From: Plantago elongata
Taxonomy: Eukaryota; Streptophyta; Magnoliopsida; Lamiales; Plantaginaceae
Direction of reading: 5' to 3'
Assembly: GCA_036897095.1 (NCBI GenBank)
Contig: JAYMSP010002905.1
Location: 1-21,970, forward strand
DNA length: 21,970 nt
Position numbers and translations under genes: made by a program
The notes under the pieces: model-generated
Told to the model about the DNA's origin: nothing
Seen by the model: only the letters and a program-made list of their open reading frames with translations
Databases searched by the model: none
Shown here: piece after piece, positions 1 through 10,451 of the stretch
How the letters are laid out: each line of letters begins with the position of its first letter
How positions within the stretch are numbered: the first letter of the stretch is position 1

Positions 1-430
1 TTATATAGGCGGAGTTTATAAACTGAATTAGTGAGATAAAACAGAATGAACGATTACATTCGATACTTACTGATGAATGATTACATTCGATACTTATAGA
101 AGCAAACTAAAAAAACAGATACAGTCCAATCCTATCACATATTCCCATTCTTTCTCCACCACTCCTTTTTCTTTTGTCAATCTGCTGTTCATTTTTCTTC
201 TTTGTCTGTCCGTTCTTTTTCTTCTTTGTGTATCTACCGTTCCTTTTTCTTTTCTCTGCCTTCTCTGCAAATTTCTTTCACACTGTAAACAGTTCTTCAC
301 ACTCCATTCCAAAATCGACCAGCCCTTTTCGGAATCTCAACTGTTCTTCTCACGCTCCACTGTTCTTCTCTCAAAGCCGACTGTGCCTTTCGACCGACAC
401 TCCTCGATTTCACGGCGATTCAGATAGGTG
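1..430. repeat. Short direct repeat and pyrimidine-rich degenerate tandem repeat
   Basis: A near-identical direct repeat with core GATTACATTCGATACTTA occurs twice, around 50-70 and 79-97. From about 140 to 300 the plus strand is almost all C and T, with a degenerate tandem unit containing GTTC..TTTTCTTCTTTG repeated about three times (near 188-260). Reading frames across it encode low-complexity Ser/Phe/Leu and are not supported as genes. Confidence 0.6.
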
Positions 431-497
431 ATGGCCAAACACTCAAACTCAGTCGGATCGGCGATGGCACGTACAATTTCATTGCGAGGAAGCCCAA

Positions 498-880
498 CCC
501 AAACCCTCACGCCTACAGAAACCGAATGCTAACCCTCACGCCTACAGAAACCGAAACGATCGGTTGTTGTCTCTACTCAATTTCGACCGAATCAAGGTAC
601 GGCTGTTGTCTCCACCAATTTCATGTCGTAAATCAAAAACCTCTGTTTTAGGTTTTACTTTTAAAATTAGGGCAAAATTGGGGCCAAATTGGATGTATTC
701 AGAAACTCTCTGTTTTACGTTTCAGTGTGAAAATTAGGGCAAATTTGGGGCCAAATTGAATGTTTTGTATTTGATGTTTTTGCCACTGTCTGTGTTTTGT
801 ATTTGATGTTTTACGTTTTTGCTACAGTGAAATTTGGGGCCAAATTGGATGTAAATAAAAAACCTCTGTTTGTGTTTTGT
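498..880. repeat. Cluster of short duplicated modules
   Basis: AACCCTCACGCCTACAGAAA followed by CCGAA occurs twice in tandem (about 499-523 and 531-555). Downstream, a module with GGGGCCAAATTGGATGT recurs three times (about 680-695, 747-763 and 836-852), partly preceded by ATTAGGGCAAA, and TTTTGTATTTGATGTTTT recurs between them. The region before the first module (431-532) has a short ATG frame of 33 codons without recognisable product. It may be the leader or first intron of an unseen gene, or decayed transposon sequence. Confidence 0.55.
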
Positions 881-921
881 ATTTGGTGTGATTGGTACAA
901 TGATGATTGCTATACTTGTTT

Positions 922-1058
922 GGATTGGCAGTAGACTAGGATGCCTATTGGAAAATGCTTACTGTAGTAGCATTTGAGTTTTTGCCACTCAAATGCTACA
1001 CCAAACACAAATGATTGGAGTAGCATCCAAATGAGCATTTGGATGCTACTCCAATCAG
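922..1058. mobile_element. Small foldback/MITE-like element with nested hairpins
   Basis: Two hairpins lie side by side. The first has 12-bp perfect arms, GTAGCATTTGAG (967-978) and CTCAAATGCTAC (988-999), with a 9-nt loop. The second has 21-bp perfect arms at 1013-1033 and 1036-1056 with only two bases between. A diverged third copy of the arm (GATTGGCAGTAG...ATGCC) begins at 923, making an outer inverted repeat with 1056. This repeated-arm layout suits a MITE or a rearranged end of one; no transposase is present. Confidence 0.6.
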
Positions 1059-1385
1059 CCCCTAAATAACTACTTTTGTTTAAAATCAACATCTCCTAAA
1101 AGCATAAAAAAAAGGTACTAATAAAATCATTTAAACACACATTAATAGAAATATCCCTCTTATTTTATTAAATATATGTTATACATTATTCATCTATCTC
1201 TTCCACTTTTTCCAATTCTTTATTAGACGTAAATATGTCCCACAGTGAATTACTTATGTTTTCTCTGAAACTTCCTACACAAATACCCAGTGTTTCACTA
1301 GTTCACCCTTGCCAAAGGACCCCATCCTATAGTTCATCAATAATTCCATCCAACATCTTTCATACAATAATTGCAAAATCACTAA
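1059..1385. other. AT-rich intergenic, nothing recognised
   Basis: I see no coding motif, RNA gene or clear repeat between the foldback element and the Stowaway-like MITE. Confidence 0.5.
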
Positions 1386-1590
1386 TACTCATGTCCGTCT
1401 AAAAATAAAATAATATAGTTTTACACGTTTTAAAAAAAATATTATTTCATATAAATATATAATTAAGAATGAGTTGAAATATTAACTAAATGAAAATGTA
1501 TACTTATGAAAGTTATTGACATAAATAAAAAATTGAAAGAGACTCCAAAAATGAAAAGTTATTTTTAATTTTAAAAAGATGGAGGAAGTA
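1386..1590. mobile_element. Degenerate Stowaway-like MITE
   Basis: The left end TACTCATGTCCGTCTAAAA and the right end, read inverted, TACTTCCTCCATCTTTT are recognisable decayed versions of the CTCCCTCCGTC terminal repeat, with TA at both edges. The interior of about 170 bp is AT-rich and non-coding, typical in length for this class. Confidence 0.55.
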
Positions 1591-1624
1591 TTAGGTATTA
1601 AGTTGTGTTGGTAATGAGTTACCA

Positions 1625-1755
1625 CTCAGCGGGGTCGGGCTGGGTTTTTGAAGTCCCGATCTTGGCCCGGGCTCATTTTCACAAGCCTAGACCAGGACTG
1701 CAAGTTGGGTCCAGGCCCGAGCCCTGTGGAGGGCGGGGCTGAGCTTGTGTGTTTT
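1625..1755. repeat. GC-rich repeat-like island
   Basis: A block of about 130 bp rich in GGCCCGGGCTC, GGCCCGAGCCC and CGGGGTCGGGCTGGG stands out sharply from the AT-rich sequence on both sides. The GGCCCGGGCTCATTTTCACA/AGCCTAGACC pattern resembles a dispersed plant repeat made of alternating GGGCC and GGGCT words. No frame is open over it with recognisable content. Confidence 0.45.
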
Positions 1756-1759
1756 ACTT

Positions 1760-2320
1760 TTTTTTAAATAGTTTTAACTTGTTATGCATACATAATAATA
1801 ACATAGTTCCAACTTCCAAGTAGTCTTGGAAGAATAATATGATTATTTATATTTAAGTCCTAAGTTCAATTCTCAATTGTAGCTATTTATTTTAATCAAA
1901 GAAATGAAATATTTATTAAAGACGGGAACATAAGGAATGTTCCAACCAAGAAGGTCCTCAAAGTTGCAGATTCAAGGCTCCAAACACACAAAATGAACTC
2001 CGAACAAAATCTAGACGCTGACTACAAAAAACAAGCATATGAAACCACCAGATAATCAAGAACCAATCCTTCCAGAACCCTCGCTTTTAAATCCTTCGAC
2101 AACACACAAAACGCCTCGTCGTCTAGTATATCACATTCCAAAGAACCATGTCAAGAATAGCGAAATCAAACGAGTGTTTAATCACTTTTTAAAATACATA
2201 TATTTTCATTTTAAAAGAAAATGAATATAAAAGCATAATATAACTTCAGGGGAAGTAATCGAGGAAGCGAACCAAGTTTGTAAAACAAATAACAAGATAA
2301 AAGCTAAAACGGCAGATCAG
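1760..2320. other. Intergenic, no gene recognised
   Basis: Contains an open frame of 61 codons (2039-2224, +) that is lysine-rich and lacks any family signal. Sequence just before the LINE relic may belong to the 3' flank of that element, but I cannot show it. Confidence 0.4.
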
Positions 2321-2440
2321 ACGTACCTTTAGTCCTTCACTGTCAAAGAAGACATTCTTAGCCAAAAAATGAGCAACAGAATTACCAGTTCTACGAATGT
2401 AAAAAAATTGAACAGAACAAGAAAAAGAAAAGCTTCCTCT
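2321..2440 (-). mobile_element. LINE (non-LTR retrotransposon) RNase H domain relic
   Basis: On the minus strand, 2419-2327 reads in one frame as CSVQFFYIRRTGNSVAHF then LAKNVFFDSEGLK. The block IRRTGNSVAHFLAK is the characteristic C-terminal motif of the RNase H (RVT_3-type) domain carried by plant LINEs and LINE-derived proteins. The frame is closed by a stop at 2443-2441 and no reverse transcriptase is visible, so this is a decayed fragment of roughly 40 codons. Confidence 0.6.
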
Positions 2441-2949
2441 TCACCACTTCGATGACAATTAAGGCCAGACGAAGATATGCCAGTGATGCGAACCCACGTC
2501 TTCGTATCTACACTTTATTATGTATTGAATCTAATTAGTTAGTTGGTCCACGAATTATAATTCGTGAGTATATTTAGTAGCTAGATGTTATTAGATCTTG
2601 TCTTAATTGTTAAGTTTACTTGGTTAAAGAAGAATAAAGAATAATTAGTATATGGTTAAGAAGAATTATTAGAGTACGTGGTTAGGAAATTTTTATTTGG
2701 TCAAACCCATAATGGTTATAGAGTTTACTTAGGTATAATTTAATTATTTTAGTCCAATTTTGACATTTAGCCCTAATAATTCTGAAAATTAGCTATAATT
2801 TAATAATTTCAGTCGCTAAGATAGTAAAAAGTTTTCCACTTTTTGGATCCAATTTATTTTATTTTGACACACTGTACTTTTATTTCAAAATTTTGATTTT
2901 AGGTGAAAAAAATAACAAATTGATTATAATATCACTTTGAATTATCCCA
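2441..2949. other. AT-rich intergenic with one perfect 18-bp palindrome
   Basis: CACGAATTATAATTCGTG at 2549-2566 is perfectly self-complementary. Otherwise the stretch is AT-rich with variants of GGTTAAGAAGAAT and shows no gene. Confidence 0.5.
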
Positions 2950-3269
2950 TTGGAGATCTGCCTTTCCATGGTTCCAACACTACGTCCTTCCAGCTTTTCA
3001 CACTACGTCCTTCCAGCTTTTTCAATGGCAAGATGCTGGAAAACATCCCAAAATCAAGTCGCATGTGGGCCGATGCTTGATGCTTCCCTTTAACAAACGC
3101 AATTCAAAATCACGTTACAGTATGACACTAACTCAAATTCTCATCGCACTAGACAACAACTATGAAGAGTCGTGCATGAATGGTACTGCGCAAAATTCCT
3201 AATATACACGTGATTTTTCTTCTCTACAATACTACTGCATTTATCTCGGAACGAAGGTGAAGAGAGGTA
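2950..3269 (+). promoter_or_regulatory. Putative promoter and leader of the TM9SF-like gene: 23-bp tandem repeat, G-box, TATA-like site
   Basis: Two adjacent 23-bp copies sit at 2977-2999 and 3000-3022, sharing the core CACTACGTCCTTCCAGCTTTT apart from one base at the end. Further down, TAATATAC (near 3200-3207) is directly joined to a perfect G-box CACGTG at 3207-3212, about 58 bp before the ATG at 3270. A C/T-rich stretch (3214-3226) would suit a transcription start. Presence of a core promoter is inferred; the motifs themselves are read directly. Confidence 0.4.
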
Positions 3270-5329
3270 ATGACGGGAGTTAACAAGCAGATTCAGATCT
3301 CCGTGAGGCAGCTGGCCGCCATTGCCGCCGCCTTCGCCATTTTGCTCGCCGCCTCTAACGTTGAAGCGATGGTGAGTTTTTAATTTTGTGCTTATCAATC
3401 TTTCGGAATCTCCTCAATCTTGTTTCTGTTTAGGCAATTCAATCCAATCAACTAAATCGATCAATCGCCCGGTTTTGATTTTGTGTTATTTCGGTTCGTT
3501 GCGTGTTGTAACCAAACACTCCTTTAATACTCATCTCCTAAAAGAAACATCAATCGAACAATTCATCCTTTGATCATCAATACCTTGTGCTTATTTGTTG
3601 AACAATACAAGAGTAGTAAATGATCAAGCTATCACACTCGCATTTTTGTTTTAGGTTTCCTTTTTTTTTTTTTACTAAATTTGCAGTTTTGATATATTTG
3701 TTTGTTAGATCTTGAATTGAATTGAAAGATATGATTGTCTGATTGAGTTGAAATGTTTCTCCAACCTACATTTTGGAGGTCTTACACTCTAGTCTCGTGC
3801 AACCTAACATGATACTAGATCATAACCTAGCAGCTTAACTCCATGTTGGTGCTGCTAGGCTTGGGAATGGTTGATTTAAATCCTGCTGCAACTTATTGGA
3901 GTCTCTGTAAAAAACTGGCATTAATTTTCATTGCATCTCAGGATTTTCTTCTGAACTTTCTCAGGGTTACTAGATTGCAATTCATCTAATTTGAGATTTT
4001 GTTGCTTTTTGTACTACTTCGAGTTGATATATTGTTATTTGAGGATTAAAGTAAGGCTGATTAGTTGAGTTTAAAAGTACCCTATTTATGTATCCTTGTG
4101 TTTATGTAGGTGAGGAATGAACTAGAAAACATCAGTAGTCTTTAGGATGGAAAACACACTCAATTAATACATAATATGTTGTCATATACTAATACCACTA
4201 TGCCAATAACTGCTAAAGATGTATAGATGACTTATTATAAAGGGCTCTTACTGCACTGCAGTACCCTTTGTGCATTATACGGCAAGTTGATGCATAGGCC
4301 TTTAGCAAATGCCCCTCTTAATATATGATCAATGTTCTTATGTATATGAGTTGCCTGATTTGTTCTTAACTTACAAATGCTTGTTAGATCCTTGAGTATA
4401 GCTTGTGAAAGATATGGTCTACGAAGGCTTGTGAAAGTTCATTGTCCTATGACTAATGTATTGCGGTGATTAGTATCGTGCAGGGGATCACATTTTTGTG
4501 TGGATATCCAAGGTCAGTCCTTATGAACATCATCAACTTTCGGAAGGGAGCTTCGACTACTACAGCCTAATATTTTGCCCCGCACATGGCATCCGTGCTC
4601 ACAAGTTTGCCGGAATTCATGAAGGCTTTTTAGGCCCAGTTGTTGACAGCCAAATTTATATCCAGTTTATGAGTAATGTCCTATTTGATGTTACTGCATT
4701 TTTATAGTAATACATTCATTGCTTGTTTCGCATTTGGTCATGATATGTAACTCTTAATTTGGCAGGGAATGTAGAGGGAGCCACAATTTGTGTGACCAAA
4801 CTTGATAATGCCAAAATACTTCAGTTGAAGCACTTAATTGACAACCAATACTTTTTCCAGCTTGAAATAGGTATTCCTTTTTCTTAATGTTAATAGAATA
4901 TTGTTCTTTTGTACTGTGTTCTTCCCTAACTTGTGTATGTGTGTTCTTTTGTGTTTGGCTTTGATTAGGTGACCAGAAAATACAAGGTACGTTTAGTTGA
5001 TTACTATATGCATATGTGTGTGTATATTTCGACTGCTCAGCCTATTGTTCAATCTCCAACTCTTTCGTGCAGCTTTTGTGGGTGCGAAGGCTGGTGGAAA
5101 ATATTTCATTTGGGCACACATGAATTTCACCATCCAACTCGACTATAATTCCAAGGTAATTTGAAAATAATCTTTTGTCAAGTGGAGTGTAAAAGATATC
5201 CGTAAGTCTGTTTATTTAAATTAAGAGCTTAATTTGCAGGTGGTTGCTGTTAAGCTCCTACAAGAAAACCTAATCCCACTAGGAACTCTGTTGAAGCGTA
5301 CTTACTCTGTTACTTTCCATCAAGTATGA
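3270..5329 (+). CDS. TM9SF/EMP70 lumenal-domain-only protein (six exons, 198 aa)
   Basis: Exons reconstructed by eye: 3270-3371, 4474-4672, 4766-4870, 4969-4986, 5073-5155 and 5240-5329 (stop TGA 5327-5329). All five introns are GT-AG and the phases agree, giving 597 nt and 198 residues. Residues 1-33 look like a signal peptide (hydrophobic run AAIAAAFAILLAA, cleavage motif VEA). The rest matches the lumenal N-domain of plant TM9SF (TMN/endomembrane protein 70) proteins: YRAGDH (35-40), WISKVSPY, FDYYSLIFC (Cys69), FMRNVEGATIC (Cys109), an FVG block after the fourth exon, and TYSV (190-193). NFT at 159-161 is an N-glycosylation sequon. Family members are about 600 residues or more, with nine membrane segments; this protein ends just before the first of them and nothing resembling the rest follows the stop. 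From the family it should enter the secretory pathway, but without membrane segments it would be soluble or secreted. It could be a domain-only paralogue or a truncated duplicate that is still spliceable. Confidence 0.8.
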
Positions 5330-8300
5330 CTAAAGGGTGGATCTTAGGGGAGGCTCAGACCATCTCTACACTTGGCAGAAATCAGTTTTCCCATGTAAGT
5401 ATGTAACACACTAAACAAATTGAGACTTGATAAAATAGGACTCTTCCATGCCAATGGTATGCATCGCAGCCTGTTATTTGTGAAACACTACTATTTCTGG
5501 ACATTTCAAGTTCTGGAATCTTTGGCTCTTTCAATCTGTCCATTTTCAGTCGGCAACTTCTAGTTTTACAAATAGAACTGTAACGCACTAAAAATTACAC
5601 TTGTTTTTAAAGGAACAAGTAACAAAAATACAATCTAAAAGTTTCAAGGAGCTAAAAAATCCTATCAATTGACTTGCGAGAGGCAAAATTTTGAAAAATT
5701 AACTAAACAAGTGAGGAAATTCTAGGTATGTTCTCACTCTAGTTGCTTATCGTCAACCATCCAACTAAGCATTGAAATCTTCAATAAAGGAAAGGAAAAA
5801 AGAGTGAGATAAAAATTCCAGAGATGTTCATGTGTGGTAGTGACTATAACACAACAATAGGACATTCATAATGAACAATCATATCATAGAAAGAACATAA
5901 ATCAGAATAGTATAATCAACGGCGTTGGTGCAGTCTCCTTATAACCTCAATCTAAGACTTTATTATTATAGACAATGAATGATTTTTAACTCAAATGTTA
6001 CCCTACCATGATACATGGATGAAACTCTACTACTCTTGAAGAGTTTGATGATTTTTGCCTTCCGTCAAGGGAAAGTAAACAAAAAGAACTTTATGCATAT
6101 CTTGACAAACACAACTACCCTAGTCGATCACTCATAAACCTTCACCACATTCATATCATGTTTGTATAGTGATTTTAATCGAGTCGAAACAATATCCGTT
6201 TTAATCCATCTACTATTTACAACCCATAATTCATTAGAGCTGTGGAAGCTCGAACATAGCTTCTTAAGAATTAGTGTTTTTTCGTACTTCAATTAAAATT
6301 AAATTTGTACTCAAAAAAATTAGTGTGTTTTCGTATTTTTTATGTGTATATATGATTTCAGATTATTTTATATATTTTATTAAGTCTAAAATATAAAGTG
6401 TGTGTGAGTAATTGACAATTCTAATATTTTTAAATAATATGCGATATAGCTTAATGGCGTAACCTCATTATGTCACAATGCAACTCCCAATCACATTGAT
6501 AAAAATTGAAGGATCAAAATTGAATTTATTGCTATTTTAATGATTTATATAGTGATAACGTTAATACAATACAACATTTTAAATTAGTCATCCGAGTATA
6601 ACGTACCTTCAATTTGAGCTGGGCCTGCAACATAGTCCTATGAATCAAACTTGAGCTGATGGACCAAACCAAATACAGTAATTGGGCCTTTAGAAGGATT
6701 GGAGAAGAATTCCCGTTCGAATAAACAACAAAATTCATCAATGCTGAGTGAAATAATCAGAAGAGTGGTTGTTCTTAACATCTTCTTTAGAGAATAGTCC
6801 TTTGACTCCATTCTCATTTAATTCAGCCATTTAATTTCTGATGTTCGAACATATAAATAACGTCAACTATATTTTCACAATCACATTTAATACGGTCGAT
6901 TTTAAAAAGTTTTGAATAAAGCTAATAGAAAATACTTACAATATTTTGTCGGTGCGAACTAGATGTAAGGTTTCTCTCTCGTCACAAGTCCACTGGACCA
7001 TCACATCTTTATATGTACCTAGCTTAAGGAGATATCATTTGAAAAGGGATAAAATAACTTCACATCATAGTTGTCATTTCCTTGAAAGGCCACCTAATGT
7101 TTGAAGATTAGCACAATATATAATTTTCTAAACTTAGGTGAATTTATTACTCGTACCGTATAAACTTCATCATCCCGTGGCACATTTTGAATGATATGAA
7201 TAAATCAGCCATTAATTTGCATGTTAAAAAAATTACAATCAACTCATAACTTAATATTATCCGTTAAATCGATCTATTTATGATCACTTAACCCTATATT
7301 AATTTTAATACACTTTGAACGTGTTAGTGAGCTAGGATTCATTGTAGCAAATGCGTAAGGGTGCCGCAACAATGCCATTGAGTGCTAGTCTTATCAATTA
7401 TCATCTTCTTTCTTTCTCTTTTTGTCATGGTTACTGCTGAAAATAAAGTTTGTATGGGTTCTCTCCATCCAAGTCAAAATCAGTGGACTTAGAATTGAAA
7501 CACAATTGACATATGCACTGCAATCACTACTGGTGGGAGTTATTCTTTCCTGGAAAGAAAGGAAATGAATCTCAAATTCAAGAAGAAAACAAAATCCATA
7601 CAAATTGTCGCAACATAATACTCTACAATTCAGACACTTTGGCCGATGACTATACCACAGTAATGTTCAATTCCTATTCCCGGTCCTTTTTCCCCAATTT
7701 AAATATGGGTGTCGCTTGATCAACAAACAAAAAACTTCGAAATTTATTCTTCTCTTTTGTTCTGTTGATATAACCCGGAGCACTTTACATTATTTTGACA
7801 GACACATTTCAATTTATAGAAGTCAGATTGATCTGGTATTCGATGGAATTATGTTACCGTATCAAAATACCGCTCACGACCAATTTAATTTGAATCTCTT
7901 CGAAGACAAACCCATCTCATATTAATTTTATACTCCAACGACCTTTTCGAAGAGGTTTAAGCTAGCTATGAGTGCATTAGATTCAACACATTCTACAAAT
8001 TTAAATAATTTTTTATGACAATGAATTAAATTATTTATTATCATTAGCCGATACTTTGCATGATGAGTGAGATTTCTCCTTATTCTTAAGGAAAAAAAAG
8101 AGTTGTTTAAAAATTCACATAACATATTTACAATAAAACCCTGCAAAAAATGCACAGACTTCATCAAATACGTTTGGATCGAAATGTATTGACCCAATCA
8201 CTATTTGACTATTCGCTATGCGATCTAACGCCAATATCATCGCAACGCATTGAACCAATCCAGATCTCCAATCGTTTCGTAAAATGCAATCGATGTTAAA

Positions 8301-8570
8301 GGCAATATAATTATATAAGTCATCCATACGCATGAGTCAAAATTGGACTATCTTGGATTTACATATATCGATCCATCGATCGTGTGCCAGTACTCTCCTC
8401 CAACTTCACAACTATACTAACATAAATTAAATTGTAGCAAGCTAATTTTAGCATATGTGAGATTAAATGAAATGCTTCCGAACTGTATTAATAAATGACT
8501 TGCCTCACTTTTGTCCTTGCGCGGCATGTTACCTTGTAGCTTTTCCAATAAACACACACAAACACGTAAT
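5330..8570. other. Long intergenic stretch, no supported gene
   Basis: AT-rich sequence with stops in every frame at short intervals. The open frames present (for example 6532-6741, 7394-7603, 7513-7719, 7716-7925, 8115-8333) are under 90 codons, overlap one another on both strands and show no family motif. An AATAAA at 5783-5788 could be a polyadenylation signal for the TM9SF-like gene but lies 450 nt past its stop. Confidence 0.5.
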
Positions 8571-8576
8571 GATGAT

Positions 8577-8596
8577 AAATTAATTAATTAATTAAA
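8577..8596. repeat. (TTAA/TAAT)n microsatellite
   Basis: Five tandem units of AATT/TTAA-type sequence. No other feature nearby. Confidence 0.8.
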
Positions 8597-8599
8597 TCA

Positions 8600-9490
8600 A
8601 TATATTGACATTTGCAGGATGGCCCACGAAATGGGTAAACTATTACATCCACACCACTTAAAAGCAAAGAATCCCAACAAATTCACTTATTCAAATTCAA
8701 AAAGGGCCCAGAAAGTATAATGTTTGGACAACCAATGAGTATGGGCAAGAATATATCTATATTAAAATGATTTCTTGTATATATGAAGTTATAAGGTATA
8801 ACCTATTCATTTCAAAACGGTTTGGTAGTCTTACTTTGAACTTTTTGATGAAGTTATATATTACACTTGCATTATTGTTGGAGGTTGAAATAGCTTTGTT
8901 CATCGAGTCGAATAAAACTCTACGAAACAATGTTCGACTTAACAACACTTTTATTATTCGATTACTTTCCAATAACCAACTTGATTTTAAGTTGAATTTA
9001 ATTAGTTCATTTTGTTAATTAGGAAAGCTCGAATGTTCGCCACACCTTGCCTCGTTAAACAACACTCACTATGGTGGGAATTCAATTTTTACATTTATTT
9101 TAATATATACAATTTATTATGAAAGTATATTGATAATGCATATCATGTTATATGTAATATAAAATTTAAAATTATTTTTAATAATGAGTTTGATTAATTT
9201 ATACTTAAATGATGGTTAAAAAGGTTTGAAAGTGAAACGAAACCTTGATACATTCGAAGTGCAGGAAGTATTAAAGAGTAGATATTGTTTGAGTAGGGAC
9301 TGTTAAAATAGAATTTTTACTTTTTCCCTTTTGTGTTGGATAATTTAACAATTTGAAAAGTATAGAGATCACACATGTAATATAAAAAAATGCGAAGGAT
9401 TAAATTTTTTTTATGAATTGTGTTTTTGATATGCTAAAAGATGTAGCGTATATATATGACGTAACGGAATATGTTTTGCAATTTGATGCA
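8600..9490. other. Intergenic, no supported gene
   Basis: Two open frames overlap on opposite strands (8757-8972 minus, 8767-9018 plus); both are AT-driven and lack recognisable content. Confidence 0.5.
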
Positions 9491-9497
9491 ACATACT

Positions 9498-9753
9498 TAC
9501 TCCATTTCAATTTCATCTTTTTGTATTTTATTTAGGTCCGTTTCAATTTCATCTTTCCATTTTTTCAATATAATTTTTTTCTCCTACTTCAATCACTATT
9601 TGTCCTATTTTATTCATTATTTTTTCTAATTTCATCATATCTCATATCTCCTATTTTATCACAATTTATCCTACTTAATTCACTTTTATTTTAAAACTTG
9701 TGTCCAGTTTGAGGAGATGATGAACCTGCGACAAAGTGAGTATGTAGGGAGTA
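9498..9753. mobile_element. Possible degenerate Stowaway-like MITE
   Basis: The stretch begins TACTCC and ends GGGAGTA, and its right part (ACTTGTGTCC ... ACAAAGTGAG) resembles the right arm of common plant Stowaway elements. The left part contains a local duplication: CCATTTCAATTTCATCTTT near 9502 recurs as CCGTTTCAATTTCATCTTT near 9538. Terminal repeats match only over six to seven bases, so the call is tentative. Confidence 0.45.
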
Positions 9754-10430
9754 ATTTTTCCTACTAAAGCGGAACGAATTAACTGGTAATCTGCTCCCAA
9801 AACGTTATCAACAGAATCCGATCACGTATTGAAAGAAATAGAGAAGGACAAAAGTCTTGAGACGTACTCACTTTTACGGTGGTTAACACATTTTTTCAAC
9901 AGTGTATTTATTAATCAATCAACAACTGAGTATTACAGTTAGAGTTTCTGATATAAATATCAGAGGTTACTTTTAAGGTTTATTCTCGGGTCAGGGGCCT
10001 GTTCTCCTAGTCTACGGGCCGTGGATCTTTATTCCTATTTATGGTCATGGATCAAATTAACTGAACTACAAGGGATAATTGAAGTAATAAATAAATAGAG
10101 GTATTTGGGTTAATTAGTGCCGTCAGTTCGCACTAGGAATCACTAGAACGGTTCGTAATGCGGATCGGGTTCTTAAGAAAATTATATACCCATCTTGTGT
10201 TGTCCACATAAGAGCACTAGAAGGTGGAAATTGATGCTTGAGATGGTCCAGTCCAGCAGAGGATGATAAATGTTCCAACGAAGCAAGCAAGTAGCAGCAT
10301 CTACTCGAGAATCATATTAAGTGCTTCAGTATCCGCCCAGATAATAGTAGTGGAAAATCTTGTTAGAAGTATTTATTTCAAGAAGGCAGTGATATCAAAT
10401 ATATACTCATATACATTAAAGTTTGCATCT
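9754..10430. other. Intergenic; possible decayed LTR-like sequence
   Basis: Composition at about 9840-10160 differs from its surroundings (more G+C, e.g. GGGCCTGTTCTCCTAG). Read on the minus strand it has CTCTATTTAT and TAATAAATA elements reminiscent of an LTR with promoter and polyadenylation signal. I cannot find matching ends, a primer-binding site or a partner LTR, so this is a weak suggestion. Confidence 0.25.
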
Positions 10431-10431
10431 G

Positions 10432-10451
10432 TATATATATATATATATATA
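10432..10451. repeat. (TA)10 microsatellite
   Basis: Uninterrupted run of ten TA units, flanked by G and CACC. Such tracts are usually polymorphic in length. Confidence 0.9.

Noticed and set aside
77..431. Open frames of 116 and 85 codons
   Set aside because: They lie in two frames over a pyrimidine-rich low-complexity tract and encode Phe/Leu/Ser/Cys strings; an opposite-strand frame exists too. Typical of composition, not a gene.
910..1092. Minus-strand frame of 60 codons
   Set aside because: It runs through the hairpin element and reflects its inverted repeats.
4484..4570. Alternative start of TM9SF-like exon 2 after GTGCAG
   Set aside because: As the main product it gives GITFLCGYP, which is out of frame with the TM9SF match, and soon reaches a stop. 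Kept only as a possible minor isoform.
10143..10340. Possible LINE RNase H or MITE end on the minus strand (words WADTEAL and a GGACCATCTC end)
   Set aside because: Only a handful of residues fit, with stops nearby and no matching second end.
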